A stretch of 48,214 nt of DNA, taken from NCBI GenBank assembly GCA_902526865.1, contig CABZMK010000010.1:1-48214 (forward strand), read 5' to 3'. Source of the DNA: an uncultured Alphaproteobacteria bacterium (lineage in GTDB: Bacteria > Pseudomonadota > Alphaproteobacteria > Methylaequorales > Methylaequoraceae). The translations under genes were made by a program, and so were the position numbers. Shown in pieces: positions 37,320-48,100 of the stretch. Each line of letters opens with the position of its first letter. The stretch's first letter is position 1. The notes beneath the pieces are model-generated. The model was not told the DNA's origin, ran no database searches, and saw only the letters and a list, made by a program, of their open reading frames with translations.

Positions 37320-37982
37320 TTGAAAATTAATCCCGAAAAAAACACTTTCCTCAAATTATTTGATGTTTCACGTGAAACATTAACGAAACTAAATCAATAT
37401 GAACTGAAAATTATTTCTTTTAATGAGAAGTCCAATATTATAGGAAAAAATACAATACCAAATATCTGGAAGAGACATTTTGCTGATTCGGCAAAAATCC
37501 TCTTCTTTATAACAACAATTTTAAAAAAAAATAAGAATAGAAAGCTAACTATTTGTGATGTTGGGTCTGGAGCTGGTTTTCCAGGATTAATTATATCGAT
37601 ACTTAATCAGGAAAAGAGATTAAATTTTCATATGACTTTAGTTGAATCAAACGCGAAAAAATGCTCCTTCCTTAAAGGTTTGATAAAATGTTTCAAAATA
37701 AAAGCAGAAGTAATAAATGATAGGGCAGAGAACTTAAACGAAAAATTTGATATTATAATTGCAAGAGCTGTTGCTCCTTTAACTAAGTTTATGGTTTTTT
37801 GCAAAAATATTAGAAAAGACAAAACTATTTATATTCTTCCGAAAGGCTCTAATTTTCAATCAGAATTACTTCAATTAAAAAAACAGTGGTACTACGATGT
37901 GAATATTGTTAAAAATAATAAAGAAATTGATAACTCCGGTGGCGTAACAATTGTTTTATCAAATCTTAAGAAGAAAAAATGA
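37320..37982 (+). CDS. rsmG: 16S rRNA (guanine527-N7) methyltransferase RsmG
   Basis: SAM-dependent methyltransferase (GidB) of the 530 loop of 16S rRNA. The N-terminal LFDVSRETLTKLNQYEL is typical, NIIGKNTIPNIWKRHFADSA is the conserved lead-in, and CDVGSGAGFPGLI is the SAM-binding loop. It has 220 residues. The start is the TTG at 37320 immediately after the mnmG stop. Codons for DVSRET are written by a perfect parS. It overlaps parA by 4 bases. Confidence 0.95.
   Translation: MKINPEKNTFLKLFDVSRETLTKLNQYELKIISFNEKSNIIGKNTIPNIWKRHFADSAKILFFITTILKKNKNRKLTICDVGSGAGFPGLIISILNQEKRLNFHMTLVESNAKKCSFLKGLIKCFKIKAEVINDRAENLNEKFDIIIARAVAPLTKFMVFCKNIRKDKTIYILPKGSNFQSELLQLKKQWYYDVNIVKNNKEIDNSGGVTIVLSNLKKKK
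37364..37379. promoter_or_regulatory. Perfect parS site inside rsmG
   Basis: TGTTTCACGTGAAACA, the exact consensus palindrome, lies in rsmG codons for DVSRET, a position kept in many bacteria. It is about 0.6 kb from parA and 1.4 kb from parB, so it is probably the main ParB nucleation site of this chromosome. Confidence 0.95.
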
Positions 37983-38770
37983 AAAGAACTGTATTTTCAA
38001 TTGTAAATCAAAAAGGTGGTGTAGGCAAAACAACAACAGCGGTAAACCTTGCCACTGCATTATCCATATCTGGCAAATCATGCCTTGTTGTTGATTTAGA
38101 CCCCCAGGGTAATGCGAGCACGGGATTCTCAATTAATTCAAACAGAAGAAAACCCGGGACATACGAAGTGTTAACGCAAAAAGTTAGTATGATAGACGCG
38201 ATTAAACCAACCGAAGTGAATGGACTGGGCATAGTTCCCTCGCGTGTTGATTTGGCAAATGCTGAAACTGAAATTCCAAGCACAGTTGAAGAAAAAGAAT
38301 ATATATTGAAAAATGCAATTGATAAACTTCCTCAGCAATATTCGGCAATTATCGTAGATTGCCCTCCAGGCCTAGGTTTTCTGACAATAAATGCTCTTGC
38401 TGCTTCAGACAAAGTTCTCATTCCGCTTCAGTGTGAATTTTATGCACTAGAGGGATTGAGTCAAATTCTAAGAGTAATAAAACAAGTTAATACTGAATTA
38501 AATGCAGGTCTTGATTTAGATGGCATCCTTCTAACAATGCACGATTCTAGAAATAAGCTCAGTATTCAAGTTGAAGAAGACGTCCGCGAGGTAATGGGGA
38601 AAGCTGTCTATAAAACAATTATCCCAAGGAACATAAAAATTTCTGAATCACCCTCTCACGGAAAGCCTGTTCTACTCTACGATCATTCTTGTATAGGTTC
38701 AGAGGCATATGTGAGTCTAGCGGCAGAAGTTTTAGGTAAAGGAAACTTTGGTGGACTAAGCGAAAGTTGA
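37979..38770 (+). CDS. parA: Chromosome partitioning ATPase ParA (Soj)
   Basis: Walker-type ATPase that segregates origins with ParB-parS. The deviant Walker A KGGVGKTTTAVNLA is at about residues 11-24, VDLDPQGNASTGF and VDCPPGLGFLT follow. It has 263 residues. It overlaps rsmG by 4 bases and parB follows with a 14-base gap to its ATG, so rsmG-parA-parB are likely co-transcribed. Confidence 0.97.
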   Translation: MKRTVFSIVNQKGGVGKTTTAVNLATALSISGKSCLVVDLDPQGNASTGFSINSNRRKPGTYEVLTQKVSMIDAIKPTEVNGLGIVPSRVDLANAETEIPSTVEEKEYILKNAIDKLPQQYSAIIVDCPPGLGFLTINALAASDKVLIPLQCEFYALEGLSQILRVIKQVNTELNAGLDLDGILLTMHDSRNKLSIQVEEDVREVMGKAVYKTIIPRNIKISESPSHGKPVLLYDHSCIGSEAYVSLAAEVLGKGNFGGLSES

Positions 38771-38784
38771 AAGGTGGAAAGAAC

Positions 38785-39867
38785 ATGAAAGAAAATATTA
38801 CAACAAACAACGACTTAAAAAATAAAGGGCTTGATAAAAATTTGAATAAAAAGACTAAAACTAGTACGCGAAAGGTTAAAAAGAAGCTAGGCATGGGTCT
38901 TTCATCACTGCTATCCAAGGATCAAGAATTAGCATCAGTAATTAGAACAAAAATAAAGGATCAAGTAAAAAAATCACCTTTAAAAATAGAAATGCCAAAA
39001 CTTTCAAAGAAAGAAAATTCTAAATTATCAATTTTAAATATCAAAGCAAAAGATATTTCTAATCAAAAAACTATTCCGATACAATATCTTGTATCTGGTA
39101 AATTTCAGCCCAGAAAAGTCTTTGATCAGACTGAGTTAGAAGAGCTTGCTGAATCAATAAAAAGCAACGGTGTTCTCCAGCCTATATTGGTGAGACCACT
39201 TACAGAAAAAAGTACTAATTATGAAATAATTGCGGGTGAAAGAAGATGGCGAGCATCTCAAATTGCAAAAATTCACGAAGTACCGGTAATAATCAGAGAG
39301 TTTGATGATGAAACGGCATTAGGCGTTGCTATGATCGAAAATCTCCAACGCTCTGATCTCAATCTTATAGAAGAAGCAGAGGGTTACCGAACGATGATGA
39401 ATGTTTTTCAATATACGCAAGAAAAGTTATCAACTCACATTGGGAAAAGTAGAAGTCACATTGCGAACGTTCTAAGGATATTATCATTATCAAAAAACAT
39501 TAAACGAGATATCATTAACGGAGAATTGTCTTTTGGACACGCACGCAGTTTAGTCACTCTCCCAGAAGAAAAAGCCATCGAAGTTGCAGAAGAAATAGTC
39601 AGCAAATCCCTTAATGTCAGAGAAACTGAAAGAATTGTAGGTAAACTTAAAAGAGCTAACGTGCTCAATGCAGGAAGTGCCTCAAGAGAGCAAAATAATA
39701 ACAAGAATCCGAACATCGAAACTCTTGAAAAAGAATTAACAAATCTTCTTGGATTAAAAGTAATTGTAAATCACAAAAATAACAATAGCGGTAACTTATC
39801 AATTTTTTACAGGACACTAGACCAAATACAACCAGTGATAGATAAATTAAAATGGCGACCAAAATAA
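38785..39867 (+). CDS. parB: Chromosome partitioning protein ParB
   Basis: CTP-dependent clamp that loads at parS. After a basic N-terminal tail with KKLGMGLSSLLS (the ParA-stimulating region), the N-domain shows IPIQYLVSGKFQPRKVFDQTELEELAESIKSNGVLQPILVRP and the CTP-binding motif GERRWRASQ. The helix-turn-helix contains GKSRSHIANVLRILSL, and a C-terminal dimer domain ends the protein. The ATG at 38785 is favoured over the TTG at 38767 because AGGTGG lies just upstream of it. It has 360 residues, slightly long, with an extended N-terminal tail of about 90 residues. Directly downstream is a dnaQ relic. Confidence 0.95.
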   Translation: MKENITTNNDLKNKGLDKNLNKKTKTSTRKVKKKLGMGLSSLLSKDQELASVIRTKIKDQVKKSPLKIEMPKLSKKENSKLSILNIKAKDISNQKTIPIQYLVSGKFQPRKVFDQTELEELAESIKSNGVLQPILVRPLTEKSTNYEIIAGERRWRASQIAKIHEVPVIIREFDDETALGVAMIENLQRSDLNLIEEAEGYRTMMNVFQYTQEKLSTHIGKSRSHIANVLRILSLSKNIKRDIINGELSFGHARSLVTLPEEKAIEVAEEIVSKSLNVRETERIVGKLKRANVLNAGSASREQNNNKNPNIETLEKELTNLLGLKVIVNHKNNNSGNLSIFYRTLDQIQPVIDKLKWRPK

Positions 39868-40122
39868 TTTGGATAATTAATTATTGAAACTGGCCCCCCT
39901 CAGCTTTGGATTTAAATAAAGACTAAATAATTGAAACGTATGGTAAGAATTAATAGACTGAGTTTTTACAGGTAACAAATTTCATGAATATAACAAGCCT
40001 AGCAAAATTAAGATCGGAAGTGAATCAGAAAAGATCTGTGGTTTAAGTAATCAATTTATATCAAAATTCGGTACATTTGAGGATGAAATTGCTTGATTTA
40101 TAGCGTTTATTTGTAATTTCGA
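39868..40122 (+). pseudogene. Decayed second copy of dnaQ
   Basis: The sequence after the parB stop aligns with the intact dnaQ (26952-27617, minus strand). From 39947 to 40090, 115 of 144 bases match dnaQ 27539-27396 without a gap (hand count). The frame carries stop codons: it reads ELID*VFTGNKFHEYNKP, then GLSNQFISKFGTFEDEIA*F. The upstream stretch (TTAATTATTGA at 39877) matches the dnaQ Exo I start, but with damage that destroys DTET. The Exo III part is absent. It is about 85 codons of a non-functional copy. Confidence 0.88.
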
Positions 40123-40245
40123 CTTATTACTACTTAACTAATGCCCTCTTTTTGGATATAAAATTATAATCAAGAACATTAATAACGATATTACCACTCA
40201 AAAATAAACCAATAAATCAATTTTCAAAATTAAAAAGCTGATTTC

Positions 40246-40254
40246 TGTGGATAA
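40246..40254 (-). promoter_or_regulatory. DnaA box upstream of tpsB2 (1)
   Basis: TGTGGATAA on the plus strand, that is TTATCCACA on the minus strand, a perfect DnaA-box consensus. It is about 90 bases upstream of the tpsB2 start. Confidence 0.7.
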
Positions 40255-40305
40255 CTAACAAATAAATCTATATAAAAACCTTGATTTTATACATAACACA
40301 TGCCA

Positions 40306-40314
40306 TTATCCACA
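40306..40314 (+). promoter_or_regulatory. DnaA box upstream of tpsB2 (2)
   Basis: TTATCCACA, a perfect consensus, 30 bases upstream of the tpsB2 ATG, where DnaA binding could block or aid transcription. Confidence 0.7.
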
Positions 40315-40344
40315 GGCTTGGAAATTTAAATAGACTGGTAATTG

Positions 40345-42156
40345 ATGTACTCTCTGATCAAAAGATTATGCATTTTTACAGGTAAAAAACTCTTACCTTT
40401 ATATGCTTTCAACATAATGATAGCGGCTATTCTGTCGCTTTTTGTGTCACAAACAATCTTGGCAGCAACTCCACGAACCCCTAGTCAAGCATTACCAAAA
40501 ATGTTTCAGAAACCGTCCTCAGTTGATTACTATGAAATGAAAAGGCAAGAAGCCATTATTCCAAAAATACCAGAAATAGAAATAAAACAACAAGAAGACA
40601 CGGGAATTACAATTACACCAGAAACTTTAATAATACTAGCTCCTCTTGAATTACAAAAGATAATTTCTGTAGATAAATATCAGCAAATGATTATTGGAAA
40701 AGAACAAAGTATAGCTGACTTGTATAATATTGCGCTAGAAATTGAAAAAGACTTTAACGAAAAAGGTTATCCGCTTGTAAGAGTAATCTTACCCACACAA
40801 GAACTAGAACCTGAGCAAGCAACACTTTTTTTTAAGGTCATAGATGGGTATATAGAGCAGTTAGATTTGTCAAAAGTTCCAACATTGCAGTTTAGAAGGA
40901 TCTTCTCTTATCTAAAACCTTTGATAAAACAAAAGTCAATAAAATTTTCTGACATTGAAAGACAGCTTTTACTTGCAGGAAACACAGCTGGGTTAACATT
41001 GACCAGTACTCTTCTGGCAGGCGTTAATGAGGGCGGAACAATATTGGCAGTAGAAGCTGAACACAGGTTAATAAACGGCGGAGTTTCGTTTGACAACACA
41101 CAAAGTGAAGAATTAGGTAGACAGCAAGGTCAATTACGCGCAGTCATTAACTCGCCAACTGGACTTGGTGAAACAATTTCAATGTTTGGTCTGGCTAGAC
41201 CAACAATAAAAGGAATGAAAGGTACCGGTAGTGATGTGCCAATTAGAGCTGGTGGCGTTGCTATTTCTGTGCCGATAGGTAATGACGGTTTAACTACAGG
41301 CATCTCATACATGGAGAGCATGACACGTCCTGGCGGAGATGCAATAGATCTTGGTTTGGAAGCAAATATGAAATCTGCTACGGCGACCGTTTCTTATCCT
41401 CTAGTCTATAAAAGAGATAAAGCGGTATTTTTTAGAGGTACATTGGGATGGACGGATGAAATTCAGCAAACAAATGTTAGTGGGGAGGATCAGGATTTGA
41501 GTCATGATCGAATATCTGCTCTCAGGCTAGGAGTAAGTTTAAATCGCTGTTTAACTGGATGTTTGGGAATTGACTTTCAATTCTCAAGAGGAATTGATAT
41601 CGCGTCGAGATCTCAGGGTGACGTTGGGAAAGGGACACCTCTTTCAAGAAGTTCAGGAAAAAACAATTTTTCTCATTTCAACCTCGATACTACTTATGCG
41701 GTCGCTCTTGACAAAAATCTTGAATTTAACATAAATACCGGGGGTCAACTTTCACTAGATGACCTGCTCAACTCCGAACAATCATCAATTTCTGGACCAG
41801 ACAAACTAAGTGGATTTACATCTGGATCCATTTCAGGCGACGAAAGTTGGTATTTTCGGGGTCAATTAAATTACAAAAGGAAATTAAGTAATAAACTAGC
41901 ATTAACTCCATATGTATATGGGGCAACTGGAGTAAGTTATACATTGACGCCAACGGCCACCGAGAATCGGGCTACAGCCGCAAGATCTATAGGTCTGGGC
42001 TTAAAGGTGGATGGTATTGATAACTATTTTGTCGACAAAAATATTAGTGCCAAAGTTGAATATTCTAAGAATTGGGCTACAGGGGTTTTAGAGGATGTAT
42101 CTGATGTCAGACTTAACAAACAACATTTATTAGTTAATTTAGCAATGAATTTTTAG
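40345..42156 (+). CDS. TpsB outer-membrane transporter 2 (two-partner secretion)
   Basis: A 603-residue ShlB/FhaC-type pore. An extended signal region ends TILAA (about residue 40), a Pro-rich linker follows, then the POTRA region with PLVRVILPTQELEPEQATLFFKVIDGYIEQLDL and the barrel with NTQSEELGRQQG and RPTIKGMKGTG, ending DVRLNKQHLLVNLAMNF with C-terminal Phe. These blocks are nearly the same as in TpsB1. The start is the ATG at 40345; a TTG lies just before it. tpsA2 follows 36 bases later, so it is the likely client. Confidence 0.93.
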   Translation: MYSLIKRLCIFTGKKLLPLYAFNIMIAAILSLFVSQTILAATPRTPSQALPKMFQKPSSVDYYEMKRQEAIIPKIPEIEIKQQEDTGITITPETLIILAPLELQKIISVDKYQQMIIGKEQSIADLYNIALEIEKDFNEKGYPLVRVILPTQELEPEQATLFFKVIDGYIEQLDLSKVPTLQFRRIFSYLKPLIKQKSIKFSDIERQLLLAGNTAGLTLTSTLLAGVNEGGTILAVEAEHRLINGGVSFDNTQSEELGRQQGQLRAVINSPTGLGETISMFGLARPTIKGMKGTGSDVPIRAGGVAISVPIGNDGLTTGISYMESMTRPGGDAIDLGLEANMKSATATVSYPLVYKRDKAVFFRGTLGWTDEIQQTNVSGEDQDLSHDRISALRLGVSLNRCLTGCLGIDFQFSRGIDIASRSQGDVGKGTPLSRSSGKNNFSHFNLDTTYAVALDKNLEFNINTGGQLSLDDLLNSEQSSISGPDKLSGFTSGSISGDESWYFRGQLNYKRKLSNKLALTPYVYGATGVSYTLTPTATENRATAARSIGLGLKVDGIDNYFVDKNISAKVEYSKNWATGVLEDVSDVRLNKQHLLVNLAMNF

Positions 42157-42192
42157 AAAAGAAAATTTCATATAATGTGACTTTAGGAGGAA

Positions 42193-45100
42193 ATGGTCAT
42201 AGCAGTTAATTATTTAAAATTAATAGAAATGAAAGGGAGATCATTTCTTTTAACTCTTGCACTCAGCAGTTCGCTTAGCGTATCAATTGCTGGTGAAATG
42301 CCAACTGGCGCAAGTGTACAGTCTGGAAATGTTGAAATTACAGGGAAAAATACAAATCATTTAATTATCGAGCAATCTGCAAATAAATCTATAATAAACT
42401 GGGATAGTTTTTCAATTCACGATAAAGGTAGAGTAGATTTCAACATGCCATCTTCCATATCGTCCTCTTTGAATAGAGTAACTGGATCAACACCTTCATC
42501 TATTGCTGGTCAACTCAATTCAAATGGTAAGGTACTGATAATAAATCCAAACGGAGTAATGATAACTAAGAGTGGTATTGTAAAAACAGGCTCCTTTACT
42601 GCATCCACACTGGATATTAACAATGAAGATTTCTTAAAAGATAAGATGAATTTCATTGGAAATGGAAAATCAAAGAGTGTTCAAAACAACGGTAAAATTA
42701 TTATTGGTGATAAAGGGTATGGAGCTCTTTTTGGCGGACAAATATCTAATGCAGGTATTGTTTCGGCAAGACTAGGAAAAATCGCTATTGGTGCAGGAGA
42801 AAAAATAACACTTGATTTCGTTGGTGATGGTTTGATGAGCGTTTCTGTTCCTAGCGAAAAATTAGGTTCCATCAAGGATATTAACGGAAACACGCTAAAA
42901 AGCTTAATTTCAAATACAGGTTTGCTAAAAGCAAACGGTGGTATAATCAAGTTATCAGCTGCAACTGCAAAAAGCTTATCAAGGTCTTCTGTCAATATTG
43001 GATCTTCAGGTGTAATTATAGCAAGAAGCGTCAATGACAAAACAGGTAAGGTTGTCATCGGCAGTTCAACAAATAACAAAATTAAAATAGCTGGAAAAAT
43101 AGATGTTTCTGGTCATAAATCTATAACTCCTTCAGGAACAATAATTGTTAGAGGCCGTTCAGTAACACACAACGGGAAAATATTCGCAAGAGGTGGTACT
43201 GGTGGCAAGGTTAATATTATATCAAAAGACACTTTAAAACTTGACGGGTCGATTTTTGCTCAAGGTACAAAAGAAAAAGGTGGATCTGTTCTATTTTTGT
43301 CAGAAAAAAGTATTAGTTCAACATCAAAAACCGTTGTTGACGTATCAGGAGCAAATAAAGGCGGTAGGATAAGATCTCTAGCAAAAACAACTAATACATC
43401 ATCAGGAACATTTAAATCAAACTCTGAGGGCGGAAAAGGAGGAAATATTGATTTAACTGGTGATAGCGTTGAAATTTCAAATGCAAAAATTGAAGCTGCG
43501 GGTAATTTAATGGGTGGAAAAGTTAGAATAGGAGGAGATTATCTTGGGGGACAAGATTTAACCATTATGGATAATAAAAATGTTTACGGATTTGTTTCCC
43601 GCTTTGGCGATCAACCATCAATCCAAAACTCCAAGCAAACGATCGTTAAAGCGGATACAATTATTGATGTTTCCAGTAAAAAAGGTCAAGGTGGTACGGC
43701 TGTAGTGTGGTCAGACCAAATGACTGATTTTGAAGGAAAAATCAATGCAAGAGGTGCAGAAATAGCGGCTTCAACTACCGTAGTTACCGCAGATAAAAGC
43801 ACCTATAAATCGTCTAAAGGGCCACCAATTTTGACGATAAAAACTAAACTTGAACCAATTGAATCAACAGTTGATCCTCCTCCAAAGCAAGTGATTCAAT
43901 TGAGTCGAAACCAAATTAAATCGCAAGTGGATCCTCCTCCACCAAAGATTTTTGACAAAGGTGGCGGCTTTGTCGAGATTTCTTCTAAAAATTATCTAAA
44001 AAGAGCAAATATTGCGGGTGTTTCTCTTAACGGTGGTACTTTGCTGCTCGATCCACGCGATATTTACGTTAGGGATAGCTCATTAAGTGGATACACATTA
44101 ACAAGCAATCTCAATGATATTGATAGTTTTAATGACGGAACCAATGCTTTCTATCAAGTTAATAGTTCCACAATTGAAACAGCTCTAACAGCAGGTACAA
44201 ATGTTATTCTTCAGGCACGACAAGATATATTTGTTCAAAGTGATATAATCGCCACAGGCAGTTCAGGTGGGGATCTTACACTAAATGCCGGTGTAGATAT
44301 TAATATTTCAGCGGATATTACAACTGCCAATGGTGATTTAAATTTAATAGCCAATAATGCATCTGTTACAAGTAGAGGAACAGAACATTCTGACATTGAT
44401 GTAACAAGTACAGTGAACTTAGGGACTGGAAATTTAAACATTACCCTGGGTAATGTTTCAAGTGGTGATTCCAACAATGTTCATTTAGGCAACGCTACTA
44501 TCAATGCAAATAATATTACACTAACTGACTCAGGTACAGGCTCAAATACCTCCCGAGTTAGTATTTTGGGAGACTTTAACGCTTCATCAGCTATAAATGT
44601 AACTAGCACCAATAAACGCATAAACGTAGGTGGCGCCTCATTAACAGCGAATGGCGCTGGAACGGCTGTTGATATTACATCAAAATATTTAAGTGGAAAT
44701 GGTTCTGTGAGCACTCCAAATGGAATTTGGCGGGCAATTAACACTGATACTTCTAGTAATGGGGCAAGATTTGGTGGATTTACCGGTGATTTTATTCAAT
44801 ATGGTTATTCTTCAGGCGATTTAATCCAGGGAACTGGCAGTGGGTTGCTTAGTGCATATGATCCAGGTAATCTAACAAGAATTTACAATGTATTTAGTTC
44901 AACTTCATACCATTTAACAAAAGAATATGACGGAACTAACTCAACCGCCTCTGCATCCTTTAATACTTCTTCTCCCTCTGTTACAGGAGCTTCGGGTGCT
45001 TCAATACCAACGGGGCTAACGGTAACTTTAAACAGTCCAACATTTACGTATGACAATGTAAATCAGGGAAATCAACAGGTTAGTGCAGATGCAGCCTACA

Positions 45101-48100
45101 CCATAACATCTAAAAGTCATACAAACTTTACCAATATATTTGGATTGTCAACAAGCGCAACGGCAGCAACACTTACAGGCCGAATCTCACGTAAAAACAT
45201 TCAAATTCAGGGTGAGAAGTACTATGATGCCACAACTGATATCTTAGCTGCCCCGGATTCTGCTGGCTTTGGAGGGCTGGAGGTAATAGGTCTAGTAGCG
45301 GGTGAAGACCTTCAATTTACCGCTGGAACGGACAATTTCTTCACAATGGTTGCAGACCCTGCAGATACTTACACAACTTTTACTATGAGCAACATTTCAT
45401 TAACTAATGGTAATGGTAGTGGTGGTGTCGCAGGCGATCCCAATAACTATAACGTGACATCAACAGCCTTTAGAATTAAGCCAAGACCGCTAAAAGTCAA
45501 GCTGACAAAGCAATATGATACTAACGCTACATTCGACAGTGATGATACAGTCTTTTTTGAATACCCAACAATGGGCAGTCCGCCTAATAATTCGGCAACA
45601 CGAACTGGTGTTTTTAATGAAACATTAGCTCTATCAGGCACAGGAACAATTTCTGGAGGAGCAACAGACGTAGGTACCAGTTATGTGGTCACGGGCATGA
45701 GTTTGGCTGATGGATTTGGTGCTGCGAGTAATTACAGCATAAATGGTAATGTAGAGGCAGATATTACTCAAAAGGTCGTTAATCTCTCAGGTCAAAGAGC
45801 GGATAACAGTTCAACCAGTGTCGCTGGATCAATAATGACCGTTGAAACAGGAACCTCTCAAACCCTTACAGCTAGCGGATTTGGTACGGCTGCTCAATCA
45901 AACCCTGGTGTTGGAATTACAGTTAATGCTAGTTCTCCAGGCATTAGCTTAGTAAGTGGTACTGGTACGGCAAGTAACTATACATTAACTGGTGGAACAC
46001 ACACAGTTGACATAACTGCTACAAGCCCATACATTACCGGTACTCGTACTTACGATGCATCTACAGCTATTGCCGCAGCCATATTAAGCTTTGTTGACCC
46101 AAGTAATCCAAGTGCCAACGTAACAATTTCTGGGTCTGGAACAGCTAGTTCAGCAAATGTAGGAAACAGTGTTTCAATAACAAACGCAAATATTGGCTCA
46201 CTTTCTCTAGGAGGGTCCGATGCCGGTAGTTATGATATTAATACTATAGCAATCAATGGCTATTTAAACGTTAGCATAACACCGAAGCTCGTTAATCTTG
46301 GTGGGACAAGGCTTTATGATGGAACTGTAAATGCGGCTAATACAGACCTTTCGGTCTCATCGGGTACTGTTGGGAGCGAAACACTAACACTAACAGGAAC
46401 TGGCACACTTAATGCCGGTGGAGTAGGAAATAGAACGATTAACAACACAGGAAACTTGGCCTTAGGAAATGGAAGCAACGGCGGGATCGGAAGTAACTAC
46501 ACATTAGATGGCGGAACACATTCTATGACAATTAATCCCTTGCCACTCACTATAACTGGTACTAAGGTTTATGATGGTGATAATGAGGTGCACTCTAATA
46601 CATCAGAAGCGCAAATACAGAATATAGTTTCGGGTGAAAATGTTCTTTTCTCTGGATTTGCAAGATCAGATAGCGAAGACGTAGGAACTAACATTAATAT
46701 TGGAACAATTAATACGTGGGCATTGTCTGATCAGACGCATGCTGCATCAAACTACACATTTACTGGTGGAAACCTTAAAATTGATATTACGCAAAGAGAA
46801 ATAAAGCTTACTGGAACTAAAACATACGATGGAAATACTGATGCAGTAGGTAGTTCGATAACAAGAATGGAGGCCCAAGGAACCTACTCAGCTCCAGGTA
46901 GCAGTTCTAATACAAGCCCTTTTAGTACAGGCTTGGTTTCTGGGGGTGTAACTTATTTCCTTCCTGTAAATGTAGCTGATGGGCATTCTTCTAGAGAAAC
47001 ATTAACTATAAATGGAACGGGAACAGCAAACAGTAAGGATGTATCAAGTGCAAACATATTAAGTGGTAACGGAACATTAGCCCTAGCTGACGGTTCAAAT
47101 GGAGGAAAAGCATCGAATTACAAAATAACTTTATCTTCTGGTAATCATGCTTACACTGTAACTCAAACTTCACTGGGCTTAAGTGGAAGTAAGGTTTATG
47201 ATGGTACTGATGTAGTCCTTGCATCAGAACTTTCGACAATTACCGGGTTAATAGGTTCTGAAACAGTTGTTACTGGTTCCCAAACGACAACGTCAGGGTC
47301 TACTGCAACCAAAAAGAATGTAGCAAATAATGTAACGATAACGTCTCATGCATCTGGAATCACCTTGGCAGACGGATCTAACGGGGGCTTGGCCACCAAC
47401 TACACATTGACTGGTGGTACCCATCAAGTAAATATTACAAAAGCACCTGTTACAATAGGACTTACAAAACAGTATGACGGAACAACCAACGCCTCATCTA
47501 ATGCCACGGATTCAAATACTACAGAGTCTTACAGTGGATTAGTTGGATCAGAAACGTTAACATTAACAGGCCAAGGCTCGGTTGCGAGTAAAAATGTTTC
47601 AGGGAGTACTCAATCCGTTACATTGGGTACTATCGCACTTGGGGATCAAGCTGGAGCGACAACATCAAGCGGAGGTTTAGCTAGTAACTATAATTTAACA
47701 TCAGCAGCATTATCAATTAATAAAAAAGTTTTAAATAGCAACAGTTCCAGAATATATAATGCAACAACAGCAGCTTCAGCGGGTGATATTACCCTCACCA
47801 ACCAAGTCTCTGGTGAATCTCTACAATTAAGTAATGCCGCTGCAACGTCAAATGCAAATGTTGGAAGTTACTCAATTAGCGATTTATCCGGTATTGCTAT
47901 CAGTGATGAAGCTGGAGCCAGCGCGTCAAGTGGTGCCTTAGCGGCTAATTACACATTGACTGGCGGAACTCACACCTTTGCGATAAACAGAAAATCAGTT
48001 AATATTACAGGGACGCGTCAATATGATGGAACAACAAATATAGCAGCAGTTGATATCTCAGCGATAACCGATACGGTTAATAGCGAGGTTTTGACAATGT

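Larger units (their letters stand above)
40123..40344. promoter_or_regulatory. Upstream region of tpsB2 with two perfect DnaA boxes
   Basis: Gene-free, AT-rich. It holds TGTGGATAA at 40246-40254 (a minus-strand DnaA box) and TTATCCACA at 40306-40314, facing each other about 50 bases apart. TTGATT (40281-40286) and CATTAT (40304-40309), 17 bases apart, could form a weak promoter for tpsB2 whose -10 overlaps the second box. The stretch CCACAGGCTTGGAAATTTAAAT resembles the tpsB1 upstream sequence. Confidence 0.5.

Noticed and set aside
42681-45641. Several minus-strand open frames under tpsA2
   Set aside because: They are shadows of the continuous plus-strand exoprotein frame, which shows domain and repeat structure throughout.
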